22,106 nt of DNA from DATBFX01 sp036558305 (GCA_036558305.1 DATBFX010000521.1:1-22106), one strand, 5' to 3'; positions 7,671 through 15,522 are shown, numbered from the stretch's first letter. Notes: generated by a model from the sequence alone, not told the origin. Numbers and translations are program-made.

Positions 7671-7698
7671 GGCGCGGGGACCGATCGGTCCCCGCGCC
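7671..7698. terminator. Perfect 28-bp palindrome, probable terminator
   Basis: GGCGCGGGGA (7671-7680) pairs with TCCCCGCGCC (7689-7698) around CCGATCGG, making the whole 28 bp self-complementary. It is 35 bp after the YceI stop. There is no T-run, so termination strength is uncertain. Confidence 0.5.
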
Positions 7699-7764
7699 CG
7701 TCCGTCGGAACGGTGCCGAGATGCTGGCTCTCTCGCCCGCCTACGTCCAGTGTTCTCGCTTCGC

Positions 7765-7792
7765 TGGACGATTCGCCTTCTTCGTCGATAAT
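7765..7792 (+). promoter_or_regulatory. Promoter for the nitroreductase operon
   Basis: TGGACG (7765-7770) and GATAAT (7787-7792) are 16 bp apart. Transcription would start near 7799, leaving a leader of about 36 nt that contains the ribosome binding site GGAAGGAG at 7818-7825. Confidence 0.5.
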
Positions 7793-7834
7793 CCTTTCCC
7801 GATCGTCCTCGCTTGCCGGAAGGAGCCTTCGCTC

Positions 7835-8503
7835 GTGGACATCTACGAAGTCCTCTACACGACCCGTGCGATGCGCCGTCTCAAACCCGACCCGATCCCG
7901 CACGACGTCCAGGCCCGCATCCTCGACGCCGCGATTCGCGCCCCGAGCGGCGGCAACACCCAACGCTGGCGCTTCGTCCTGGTCGACGATCCTTCCCTGC
8001 GCGACCAGATCGGCCCGCTCTACCGTGCCTGCGTCGAACAACTCTGGTCCTCGCCTGCCTACGCCCAACGCATCGCCGCCGCCGAAGCCGCACCCGACGA
8101 TCCGGACAGTGTCGGTATGCTGCGGATGCAACACTCGGCCCAGTACCTCGCCGACCATTTCGAAGAGGTCCCCCTCCTCCTCTTCGCCTTCGCCCAATCC
8201 GACCCCAGCGGCGGATCGATCTACCCCGCGATCTGGAGCGCCATGCTCGCCGCCCGCGCCGAAGGCGTCGGCACCACCCTGACCACCATCCTCCGTTTCC
8301 GCCAGGACGAGGTCTACCGCCTGCTCGGCGTCCCGGAGGGTCAAGGCTGGGAGATGGCGGGCTGCATCACGATGGGGTATCCGCTCGGTCGCTGGGGTGT
8401 CGCCGCGAGGCGCCCGGTCGATCGGATCGCCGGGCGCAACGGCTGGAACGAACCGCTCGGTTTCTCGGTGCCCGATCCGCTCTGGCCGGGAAGCGCGTCG
8501 TGA
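7835..8503 (+). CDS. Nitroreductase-family FMN oxidoreductase
   Basis: 222 aa, a normal length for the NfsA/NfsB-like fold. The FMN contacts expected near the N-terminus are present (YTTRAMRRLKPDPI and APSGGNTQRWRFVLV), and the family's closing motif appears as GCITMGYPLGRWG. It should reduce an electrophilic substrate with NAD(P)H through FMN; the substrate is unknown. GTG 7835 is preferred to the ATG at 7721 because GGAAGGAG lies 9 bases upstream and homologues begin close to this point. Its TGA stop overlaps the GTG of the next gene (GTGA), so the two are translationally coupled. Confidence 0.88.
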   Translation: MDIYEVLYTTRAMRRLKPDPIPHDVQARILDAAIRAPSGGNTQRWRFVLVDDPSLRDQIGPLYRACVEQLWSSPAYAQRIAAAEAAPDDPDSVGMLRMQHSAQYLADHFEEVPLLLFAFAQSDPSGGSIYPAIWSAMLAARAEGVGTTLTTILRFRQDEVYRLLGVPEGQGWEMAGCITMGYPLGRWGVAARRPVDRIAGRNGWNEPLGFSVPDPLWPGSAS

Positions 8504-9192
8504 CCGACGCGGACCTATTCGTCGCCACGCCCGCCTGGTACGCTGCCTATCCCGGCGCGGTGGCCGGCGTCCTCGCCGTGCGGGGCGTCGCCAACCCCGA
8601 AACGCATCCCGCGCTCGACGCCGCCCGCGAGCGTCTCGAAACCGAATTGCGCACTCGCTATGCCGGTCTCTCCCGCGCCGACATCCGCGCGACCGGTCAC
8701 TTCCCCGCCAACGACGCCTACTACCGCCGCTTCGGTCAGACCTACCACGTCCTGCTCCAGGTCGATTCCGTCGTCAACAAGGGGAAACCGATACCCCGCC
8801 GCGCCGCCCTCGTCGAAGCCGCCTTCATGGCCGAGCTCGGCACCGGTATCCTCACCGCCAGCCACGACCTCGATGCCCTCTCCCTCCCCGTCACCGTCGA
8901 CGTCGCCACCGGCGAGGAGTGTTACCTCCTCTACAACGGCACCGAGCAACCTTGCAAACCGAACGACATGTACATGCGCGACCGTACCGGTATCCTGACC
9001 AGCATCATCGCCGGTCCCGCCCAATACGCCCGCATCACCGCCAACACCACCGCCGCCCTCTTCTGCATCTACGCCCCACCCGGCATCGGCGAAGACGCCG
9101 CCCGCGCCCACCTCTCGCTGATCGAATCGAACGTGCGGCTGATCGCGCCCGCCGCCGAAACCGTCGGTCTCGTCACCGTCGCCGCCGCATGA
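8500..9192 (+). CDS. Stand-alone B3/B4 domain protein (PheT-like tRNA-binding domain)
   Basis: 230 aa. The region from about residue 55 to 220 resembles the B3/B4 domain of phenylalanyl-tRNA synthetase beta subunit found as a free protein. Landmarks are ATGHFPANDAYYRRFG, VDSVVNKG, TGILTASHDLDAL and the closing segment GPAQYARITANTT. Free B3/B4 proteins are thought to bind or edit aminoacyl-tRNA, but their function is poorly established. The GTG start overlaps the upstream TGA by 4 bp, and there is no independent ribosome binding site, so expression should depend on the nitroreductase. The gene ends 8 bp before a large palindromic repeat and converges on purD. Confidence 0.78.
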   Translation: MTDADLFVATPAWYAAYPGAVAGVLAVRGVANPETHPALDAARERLETELRTRYAGLSRADIRATGHFPANDAYYRRFGQTYHVLLQVDSVVNKGKPIPRRAALVEAAFMAELGTGILTASHDLDALSLPVTVDVATGEECYLLYNGTEQPCKPNDMYMRDRTGILTSIIAGPAQYARITANTTAALFCIYAPPGIGEDAARAHLSLIESNVRLIAPAAETVGLVTVAAA

Positions 9193-9200
9193 TCGACGTT

Positions 9201-9312
9201 CGGCCCCCCCTTCCCCCCAATCCTGGGGGGAGACGACCGTGCGCCCTTCAGGGCGGCTCCTCGGGGCACGCTCCCACGTTCACCCCCCAGGATTGGGGGG
9301 AAGGGGGGGCCG
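9201..9312. repeat. Palindromic repeat with 30-bp perfect arms, overlapping purD
   Basis: The arm 9201-9230 is the exact reverse complement of 9283-9312, around a 52-bp centre with its own small hairpin (GCCCTTCAGGGC). It separates two convergent genes. The right arm lies inside the purD reading frame and encodes the last residues RPPLPPNPGG; the purD stop follows directly after the arm. Confidence 0.88.
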
Positions 9313-10587
9313 AGCCGGGAGGGCCGACGCCGCGATGTCCGACCGGTGATGCGATTCCTCGAACGAGAGCGCCGCCACCCCGGCGTACGCCCGCTCCCGC
9401 GCCGCGGCGAGATCGCTTCCAAGCCCCACCACGGTCAACACGCGCCCCCCCGCGGTCACGACGCGCCCCCCCTCATCCCGCCGCGTCCCGGCATGGAAGA
9501 CCAGGAGATCGTCCGGCACCGCCTCCAGACCTTCGATCGGCAGCCCGGTGCGATAGGGCGCCGGGTAGCCGCCCGACGCCAGCACCACGCCCACCGCGGC
9601 CCGATCGGGCGGCGGGAACGGCGGGACGTCGACCAGCGTCCCGTCCGCCACGGCCGACAGCAACTCCGCCAAATCGGCGTCGAGCAGCGGCAAGACCACC
9701 TGCGTTTCGGGATCGCCGAACCGGGCATTGAACTCCAGCACCTTCGGACCGGCCTCGGTCAGCATCAAACCCGCGTAGAGGACGCCGCGCATCGGCACCC
9801 CACGGTCCGCCATCGCCCGCACCGTCGGTTCCAGGATCGTCCTCTGGATGGTTGCCAGGAGCGCCGCGTCGACCGCGGGCGGCGGTGCATAGGCACCCAT
9901 GCCGCCGGTATTCGGTCCGCGGTCGCGGTCGAAGGCGCGCTTGTAGTCGCAGGCCGGCGCCAGTGGCACGATCGTTGAGCCGTCGGTCAAGGCCAACACC
10001 GAGACTTCTTGGCCCCGCAGGAACTCTTCGATCACCACCGTCGCCGCCGCCTCGCCCAACGCGCGGTCCTCCAGGAACGCGGTCAGCACGTGGAACGCCT
10101 CATCCCGATTGCCGACGACCACGACGCCCTTGCCCGCCGCCAACCCGTCCGCCTTGATCACCACCGGCAGCGAGAAGTTCCCGAGCGCGGCGATCGCCTC
10201 CTCCAGGGTTCGCGCCACGGCCGCCCGCGCGGTCGGCACACCGGCGTCGCCCATGACCCCTTTCGCCCAGCTCTTGCTGCTCTCGATCCGCGCCGCGGCC
10301 CGCGTCGGGCCGAACGCCCGGACGCCGGTTTCCTGGAGGCGATCGACCAATCCCGCCGCCAGCGGCTCCTCCGGTCCGACGACGACCAGATCCGCCCGCT
10401 GTTCGACCGCGGTCCGCACGACCGCCTCGACGTCGGTCGCTCGCACCGGCAGGTTCTCGGCCAACTCCGCGGTACCGGCGTTCCCCGGCGCGCAGAGCAA
10501 GGCGGCGACCCGCGGACTCTGCGCCAGTTTCCAGAGCAACGCGTGCTCGCGCGCTCCACCGCCGACGACCAACACCCGCATCGTCAC
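9280..10587 (-). CDS. purD: Phosphoribosylamine-glycine ligase (GAR synthetase)
   Basis: 435 aa, close to the usual length. The enzyme joins glycine to 5-phosphoribosylamine using ATP in the second step of purine synthesis. The N-terminal domain begins MRVLVVGGGAREHALLWKL and has CAPGNAG and VVGPEEPL. The ATP-grasp region shows ESSKSWAK, VVIKADGLAAGKGVVVV, DYKRAFDRDRGPNTGGMGAY and LEFNARFGDPETQ, all hallmark PurD blocks. GTG 10587 is favoured over the ATG two codons later because AGGAGGAGG (10595-10603) is 7 bases from it. The last ten or so residues are not PurD-like: they are encoded by a palindromic repeat arm, so the native end was probably replaced. No other pur gene is in the window. 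Confidence 0.96.
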   Translation of the reverse strand: MTMRVLVVGGGAREHALLWKLAQSPRVAALLCAPGNAGTAELAENLPVRATDVEAVVRTAVEQRADLVVVGPEEPLAAGLVDRLQETGVRAFGPTRAAARIESSKSWAKGVMGDAGVPTARAAVARTLEEAIAALGNFSLPVVIKADGLAAGKGVVVVGNRDEAFHVLTAFLEDRALGEAAATVVIEEFLRGQEVSVLALTDGSTIVPLAPACDYKRAFDRDRGPNTGGMGAYAPPPAVDAALLATIQRTILEPTVRAMADRGVPMRGVLYAGLMLTEAGPKVLEFNARFGDPETQVVLPLLDADLAELLSAVADGTLVDVPPFPPPDRAAVGVVLASGGYPAPYRTGLPIEGLEAVPDDLLVFHAGTRRDEGGRVVTAGGRVLTVVGLGSDLAAARERAYAGVAALSFEESHHRSDIAASALPARPPLPPNPGG

Positions 10588-10631
10588 CTGCCCGCCTCCT
10601 CCTCTGGGTCGCGTTCGTCCTCTCCCTCGCC

Positions 10632-10637
10632 ATGATA
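10632..10637 (-). promoter_or_regulatory. Possible -10 element for purD
   Basis: Read on the minus strand, TATCAT lies about 45 bp upstream of the purD start and matches the -10 consensus at five of six positions. No convincing -35 hexamer is seen. Confidence 0.35.
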
Positions 10638-10742
10638 CGCCCTACGACCGGCCACGCCCGCACCGTCGTTCGTCCCAACCCGCCAATGAGGCGGCGCGCT
10701 CCCGCCCGACCGGACGTCGCACCCGGCAGCACCGGCGGGCGG

Positions 10743-10748
10743 TACAAT
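10743..10748 (+). promoter_or_regulatory. -10 element for nudC, probably giving a leaderless mRNA
   Basis: TACAAT ends 6 bases before ATG 10755, so transcription should begin at or next to the A of the start codon. There is no ribosome binding site between them. The surrounding 15 bp (10740-10754) recur exactly on the minus strand at 15511-15525. Confidence 0.5.
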
Positions 10749-10754
10749 CGCCGC

Positions 10755-11606
10755 ATGGAACGCACCTTCGTCTCCGCGATCGACCCGCCCGCCGGTGACG
10801 ACACGCCGGATCACGCCCTGTGGTTCGTCTTCCGGGGCAGCGAGATCCTCGTCGTCGAAGACGCGCCCGTGCCGGCCGGTGGGATCCCGCTTTTCCCCGA
10901 TCCCGCCGCGCTGGCGGTCGAACCGCTCCGCCGGAACTACCTCGGCGCCTTCACCGGCCGCCACTGCTACGCGGCCGAGATCGCGGCCGAGATCGAGCCA
11001 CCACCGGGTGCGACCTTCCGCAATCTCCGCACCCTCTACGGTCGGGTCTCGGACGATCTCTTCGCCCTCGCCGGTCGGGCCGCCCAGATCGTCGAGTGGG
11101 ACCGCAGCCACCAGTTCTGCGGACGCTGCGGCACGCCGACGGAGTACGCGATTGGCGAGCGCGCGAAGAAATGCCCCGCCTGCGGACTCCTCAGCTTCCC
11201 CCGCCTCTCGCCGGCGATCATCGTCCTCGTCGAGCGGGGAGACGAGGTGCTTCTGGCCCGCGGGACCGGTTTCCCCGGCGGGATGTATTCCACCCTCGCC
11301 GGGTTCGTCGAACCGGGCGAATCGCTGGAAGAGGCGGTCCACCGCGAGATCTTCGAAGAGGCGGGGATCAGCCTGACCGACCTCCGCTACTTCGGCAGCC
11401 AGCCCTGGCCCTTCCCCCATTCGCTGATGATCGGGTTCACCGCCCAGTACGCCGGCGGCGAGATCGTCATCGACCCCACCGAGATCGCCGACGCCCGCTG
11501 GTTCACCGTCGACACCCTGCCCGAGGTCCCCCAGAAATTGAGCATCGCCCGCCGCCTGATCGACAGCTACGTCGCCAAACACGGGCCGCCGCTCGACCGC
11601 CCCTGA
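10755..11606 (+). CDS. nudC: NADH pyrophosphatase / NAD-cap RNA hydrolase
   Basis: 283 aa. NudC-type enzymes split NADH into NMNH and AMP and can remove NAD caps from RNA. The order is complete: N-terminal NudC domain (1-115), zinc ribbon with Cys122, 125, 140 and 143, Nudix box G183, E189, R197-E198, E201-E202, G204, and the diagnostic SQPWPFPHS (215-223). ATG 10755 is preferred to upstream in-frame starts because the protein family starts here and a -10 element lies directly before it. It is divergent from purD across 167 bp. Confidence in identity is high because of the SQPWPFPxS motif. Confidence 0.95.
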   Translation: MERTFVSAIDPPAGDDTPDHALWFVFRGSEILVVEDAPVPAGGIPLFPDPAALAVEPLRRNYLGAFTGRHCYAAEIAAEIEPPPGATFRNLRTLYGRVSDDLFALAGRAAQIVEWDRSHQFCGRCGTPTEYAIGERAKKCPACGLLSFPRLSPAIIVLVERGDEVLLARGTGFPGGMYSTLAGFVEPGESLEEAVHREIFEEAGISLTDLRYFGSQPWPFPHSLMIGFTAQYAGGEIVIDPTEIADARWFTVDTLPEVPQKLSIARRLIDSYVAKHGPPLDRP

Positions 11607-11703
11607 TCCTCGGTAGTCACCGCGTCATTCGCCGTGTGATCTCATTCCTCCAACTCGGCGTAGTAGTGGCAGAGCGGACTGCCGCACTCAGGAGCGAGAT
11701 CTC

Positions 11704-12276
11704 ATGGCGAACGCGAACCCGACGAACCACAACCTCTCGAAGCGGCTTGGTCTCACCGCCGCCGTCCTGGCCGGCCTGATCCTGGCGGCCTGGTTCGCCT
11801 TGCCGGCGGCTCAGCGCGCGACCCTCGGCGCCGGCGAAACGCCGACCGCCACACCGACCTGCCCCCGTCTGACCGACACCAACGGGACCCCCGCCACCCC
11901 AGTTGACCTCGGCACGCCGACCGCTGCGGTCGTCTGTAGCGAGACCGGTCTCGGCACCCCGGTCGCCGCCGACGGTTTGTGGATCACCGTCACGGCGGCC
12001 CAGAGCAAAGCCGGCCCGGTCGATCTCACCATCGGCGTCGCCGACGACACCGGTGCGCCCGTCGACGACGCCACGGTCCTCGTCCTCAACCAGCACCTGG
12101 AGATGAACCACGGCGTCTCGGTCAACGAGGCGGCCCATACCGCATCGGGACGCTACCTCGCGAAACAGGTCCCGATGGGCATGGGTGGTCACTGGCAGGT
12201 CGAGGTCCAGATCTCCCGCCCCGACCAGCCGGTCGTCGCTGCCGTCTTCGAGGTCACACTCACGGGACCGATGTAG
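11704..12276 (+). CDS. Membrane-anchored FixH/YtkA-like domain protein
   Basis: 190 aa. One N-terminal membrane segment or uncleaved signal (about 15-35, LGLTAAVLAGLILAAWFALP), a Thr/Pro-rich linker, then a beta-sandwich-like domain (about 85-187) resembling YtkA/FixH-type domains. The sequence LNQHLEMNHG (H131, M134, H136) and VPMGMGGHWQVEV (M158, M160, H163) give a set of Met and His residues typical of extracytoplasmic copper-linked proteins; copper binding is inference. AGGAG (11690-11694) supports the start. It converges on the glycosyltransferase with only 15 bp between stops and no visible terminator. Confidence 0.75.
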   Translation: MANANPTNHNLSKRLGLTAAVLAGLILAAWFALPAAQRATLGAGETPTATPTCPRLTDTNGTPATPVDLGTPTAAVVCSETGLGTPVAADGLWITVTAAQSKAGPVDLTIGVADDTGAPVDDATVLVLNQHLEMNHGVSVNEAAHTASGRYLAKQVPMGMGGHWQVEVQISRPDQPVVAAVFEVTLTGPM

Positions 12277-12291
12277 ACCGGGGCGACGACT

Positions 12292-13455
12292 TCAGACGAT
12301 CCAAAACCCCGTCGCGTAGAGGACCGTGAGGAAACCCAACAGCAACGCCGAACAGACCACCGCGACGTCCCTCACCCAGCCCGACCACCGCGGTCCGGAC
12401 AGCCAGACCGCGATCGCGAAGTAGACGCCGACCGCCGGCAGCATGTATCGTCCGAGCGACAGCCAGGTGAACGCGCCCTGGACGACGATCAGCAACGTCG
12501 AGAACAGCGCGATCTCCGGGATACCCATCCGCCACAGACGCGGCAAGAACGCGAGGAAGACCACCCCCACCGCCAGATCGAGCGCGACGATCAGGTCCTC
12601 CGGCCGGCCCGTCAACGCCTGGCGGGGATGGCGAAAGAAGAGCTCGGCGTAGAAGCGCACGTGCTCGTCCCAACCGCCCCATTCCGATTGGGCGTTGAAG
12701 TACGCCAACGGGTCGTCGAACCGCCAACCGCAGTAGACGAAGTAGGCGACCGCGCCGGACACGGAAAGCGCCCCGGTCGCCACCAATTCGTGAAGTCTTG
12801 CTCCCCGCCGGTACGCCGCCAGCAGCAACGCCGGCGCCAGCGCCAACCCCACCAATCGGGTTGCGCTCGCCAGTCCGCCGGCGATACCCGCGAGCCACCA
12901 CCGCTTCTCGTCCGCGAACGTCAGCGCCAGCAACACCAGCAGCAGGAACAGCGATTCCGAATAGGCCGCGTTCAGGAAGAACCCGAACGGCATCACGCAC
13001 AACAGCAACGCCGCCTCGATCCCCACCCGCGCCCCGAACCGCGCCGCCCCCAACCGCGCCAGCAGCGCCACCGCACCCAGGAAACAGACGTTGGCGATGA
13101 CGATGCCCGCCAACGCGAGATTGGCTTCGCTCGGCGCCGCCCGGACGACTTCGACCGCTCCCCGCATCAGCAACGGATAGAGCGGAAAGAACCCCACTCC
13201 TCCGTGCGGACTCGGGTTGTCAGCCCCGTACCCCAACCGCGCGATCGCCACGTAGTGCGCCGCGTCCCACCGCGCCCATCCATCGAGCAACGGCCGCGCG
13301 GGAAAGAACGTGTCCGGCAACTGCACCGGATACGGCGCATGGCGCGGCATCACCCGCACCGCGAACCAGACGATCCCCGCCAGCACCCCCCGCGTCGCCA
13401 CCGCGATCGCCAGGGCGCCGAGGACGGGGCGGGAAAGAGAGCCGGAGGAGCCCAA
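12292..13455 (-). CDS. PIG-V-like polytopic membrane glycosyltransferase
   Basis: 387 aa with about nine to ten hydrophobic membrane segments. The loop after the first helix has ARWDAAHYVAIARLGYG, followed by GFFPLYPLLMR, AAYSESLFLLL, ATRLVGLALAP and SLGRYMLPAVGVYF. These blocks match bacterial relatives of the PIG-V mannosyltransferases (GT-C fold, lipid-linked sugar donor). The Asp in RWDAxHY is the likely catalytic residue. The start is uncertain: TTG at 13455 is the first possible codon because an in-frame TGA sits two codons upstream, inside the terminal repeat of the adjacent element. No ribosome binding site is visible there. The native 5' end may have been displaced by that element. 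Confidence 0.78.
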   Translation of the reverse strand: MGSSGSLSRPVLGALAIAVATRGVLAGIVWFAVRVMPRHAPYPVQLPDTFFPARPLLDGWARWDAAHYVAIARLGYGADNPSPHGGVGFFPLYPLLMRGAVEVVRAAPSEANLALAGIVIANVCFLGAVALLARLGAARFGARVGIEAALLLCVMPFGFFLNAAYSESLFLLLVLLALTFADEKRWWLAGIAGGLASATRLVGLALAPALLLAAYRRGARLHELVATGALSVSGAVAYFVYCGWRFDDPLAYFNAQSEWGGWDEHVRFYAELFFRHPRQALTGRPEDLIVALDLAVGVVFLAFLPRLWRMGIPEIALFSTLLIVVQGAFTWLSLGRYMLPAVGVYFAIAVWLSGPRWSGWVRDVAVVCSALLLGFLTVLYATGFWIV

Positions 13456-13776
13456 CCCTCACCCCCGACCCCTCTCCCGGTGCGCGGGAGAGGGGAGAGT
13501 TGATGATGAGCGCTGCTTCACGAGACGGAATGTCAGGACGCATGGCAGTGCAATTGAGCCAGGTCGTACCGTAGGGGCGGACCGCCGTGTCCGCCCTCGT
13601 CCGTACGCGCATTCGTGCCTGGGCGGACACGGCGGTCCGCCCCTACGCACGGCGTGACCCGACTCCTTGGCAACCCGCTCTACCGCGACGATCTCGTCGA
13701 CTCTCCCCTGAGGCATCCGCCCTGATGAAGACGCTCCCCTCTCCCGCGCACCGGGAGAGGGGCCGGGGGTGAGGGT
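13455..13776. mobile_element. 322-bp MITE-like element with 40-bp terminal inverted repeats
   Basis: Two copies of the family 1 repeat face each other: 13455-13494 on the minus strand and 13737-13776 on the plus strand, nearly identical over 40 bp. Between them lies a second palindrome (13571-13646) and no credible gene. It fills the whole gap between the glycosyltransferase start and the M1 peptidase stop. No target-site duplication is evident. A third copy of the terminal sequence is at 47-87. It could be a non-autonomous transposon or simply two repeats that landed near each other. Confidence 0.55.
13571..13646. repeat. Palindromic repeat with 26-bp perfect arms
   Basis: The arm 13571-13596 (starting GTAGGGGCGGACC) is the exact reverse complement of 13621-13646 around a 24-bp centre. 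The outer TAGGGGCG is shared with the repeat at 4558-4636. It lies nested inside the 322-bp element. Confidence 0.85.
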
Positions 13777-13782
13777 AATCCT

Positions 13783-15414
13783 TTACCCCCCATACTCCCG
13801 CTGCAATCGCGAGTACTCGGCCCGGTCGTAATCCTGCTTGCCGTCGGTGGCCTCGAACCAATGCCGCCAGAGGGCCCCGAGGTCTTGCCCCGAGGCACGC
13901 TCGAAGGCGGCCAGCAGGTCGTCCGGCGTCGCCACCTTGAACCGGAAATCGGCCGCGTAGGCCCGCAGCGCCGCGAAGTACGCGTCGTCCCCGATCGCCT
14001 CGCGGATGGCGCCGAACCCGAGCGCACCCTTTCCGTAGATAGTCGAGCCGTACTTGCCCTGCGAGGAGAAGTCGTCGGTCGGCCGGTCTACGACCTGGTC
14101 GCCGCCGCCGCCGAAGAGCATGTAGAAGTACCAGAGCTTCAGGTTGCGATCGACCTGTTCCTGGGCCTTTTCGGCCCCGTATTCCTCGCCGAAGTAGACC
14201 GTCGTCGAGTAATTCGTCAGCCCCTCGTCGATGAAGGCGTGCTCGTACTGATCGTTGCCGACCAACCCGTACCACCATTGGTGGCCGACCTCGTGGGCGA
14301 CGTCGAATTCCAGCGTGTCCGGATCCCGTCGCGCGATCGAGTTGTTCGGATCGTAGAGGTCCGACTCGATGAAGGTGATCTGCGGGAACTCCACCCCGCC
14401 CGCGTTGCGCAGGTCGACCTCGACGATGTCCAGTTCCGCGTACGGGTAGACGCCAAACAGTTTGCCGTAGACCGCAAGCGCCTGGGCCCCGTACCGCAAG
14501 ACGTTCTGCCCCGCCTCCTCAGCGCCGGGTTGATACCAGGATCGCACCGTCGTCCCGTCGACGTCCTCGCTCACCGACTGGAGGTCGGCGTCGATCGCCA
14601 TCACGAAGTCGCGGACCGGACCCGAGACGAAATGATGGCGAGCCAGACCGTCCGCCCGTACCGTCGGTCCGCTCTCGGCGCCGGTGGTGACGACGGTCAG
14701 GTCGTCGGGCACCGTCAGCCCCACGTCGTAGAGTGCCGCGTTGGTGAAAACCGGATCGCCGTTGACGCTGGGCGGGTCAAGTTTCCAGCCGTCGACCGGA
14801 TCGTATCCCGCCAGCAGCGGCTCCCAATGCGCCAACGCATACATGCCGGATTGCGCATCGAAGCCGAACATTCCGTAACCCTGGTGCGGATCGGTCGGAA
14901 TCGTCGTCGTGAACGTGGCCCGGAGATCAACCGTCGCCTGGGGCTCCACCGCCTCCGGCAACGCGATCTCGGCCACCGTGTCGGCCACGCTCAACGCGGG
15001 CGTGACGTTCGCTCCGTTGACGGTAACCGAGTCGAGCGTCTGCCCACCGTCGCCGTAGATGTCGTCGTTGGGATAGAGGCGAAGGTAGAGCGCCCGTTGC
15101 GCCTCGCCGGTTCCGTTGTAGTAACTCAGGTCGAGTGTGCCGGCGACGATCGCCGGTTGATCGCCCGCCGGCGTCAGCGTCGCCGCGATCTTGTAGCGCG
15201 TCAGTCGCCCGGCCGTCGCGGCGTAGACGTCCTCGCGATCGCCGGCCAAAACGGGCGTATAGAGGGCAGGATCGGTATCACCCGGGCCCGGATGGGGCGC
15301 CGTCAGCGACGGCGTTTCGACCGCCGCGACCGACGCCAACGGCGCGACCATCGGCAACCCGGCCACCAGCAGGGCGATCACCCTGACCGCAAGCGATCCG
15401 CGGGAGAGCAACAC
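13783..15414 (-). CDS. Exported M1-family zinc metallopeptidase
   Basis: 543 aa. A signal peptide (about 1-31, VIALLVAGLPMVAPLASVAA) indicates export. An N-terminal beta domain (about 70-280) precedes the catalytic domain. The zinc site is complete: H374-E375-V-G-H378 followed by E397, the M1 spacing HEXXH-X18-E, with WWYGL and DEGLTNY around it. The M1 exopeptidase motif GxMEN is changed to GGVEF (339-343), so N-terminal substrate recognition may differ and a non-aminopeptidase role is possible. The GTG start is supported by AAGGAG (15421-15426) 6 bases upstream. The TAA stop lies 7 bp from the terminal repeat of the 322-bp element. It is divergent from the JAMM gene and the two may share a palindromic promoter region. 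Confidence 0.93.
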   Translation of the reverse strand: MLLSRGSLAVRVIALLVAGLPMVAPLASVAAVETPSLTAPHPGPGDTDPALYTPVLAGDREDVYAATAGRLTRYKIAATLTPAGDQPAIVAGTLDLSYYNGTGEAQRALYLRLYPNDDIYGDGGQTLDSVTVNGANVTPALSVADTVAEIALPEAVEPQATVDLRATFTTTIPTDPHQGYGMFGFDAQSGMYALAHWEPLLAGYDPVDGWKLDPPSVNGDPVFTNAALYDVGLTVPDDLTVVTTGAESGPTVRADGLARHHFVSGPVRDFVMAIDADLQSVSEDVDGTTVRSWYQPGAEEAGQNVLRYGAQALAVYGKLFGVYPYAELDIVEVDLRNAGGVEFPQITFIESDLYDPNNSIARRDPDTLEFDVAHEVGHQWWYGLVGNDQYEHAFIDEGLTNYSTTVYFGEEYGAEKAQEQVDRNLKLWYFYMLFGGGGDQVVDRPTDDFSSQGKYGSTIYGKGALGFGAIREAIGDDAYFAALRAYAADFRFKVATPDDLLAAFERASGQDLGALWRHWFEATDGKQDYDRAEYSRLQREYGG

Positions 15415-15490
15415 GGGGAACTCCTTCGATGAGCGGCCCGGTCGGGTAAGCGCACGTGGGGCCGGCCGCGACGGTACCGGCAGGCGGATT

Positions 15491-15522
15491 TACAATCGCC
15501 CGGTCGCGCGGCGGCGATTGTA
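15491..15522. promoter_or_regulatory. Palindromic promoter region with facing -10 elements
   Basis: TACAATCGCC (15491-15500) and its reverse complement (15513-15522) form an inverted repeat. Each carries a TACAAT -10-like hexamer, one for each strand, pointing toward each other. They would serve the JAMM gene (plus) and the M1 peptidase (minus). The same TACAATCGCC precedes nudC. No good -35 is visible on either strand. Confidence 0.45.

Noticed and set aside
9193..9279. A rho-independent terminator for the B3/B4 gene separate from the repeat
   Set aside because: The only strong structure is the 30-bp-arm repeat itself; no independent stem with a T-run is present.
13456..13782. A small gene between the glycosyltransferase and the M1 peptidase
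   Set aside because: Open frames here are made almost wholly of inverted repeats and show no consistent coding bias.
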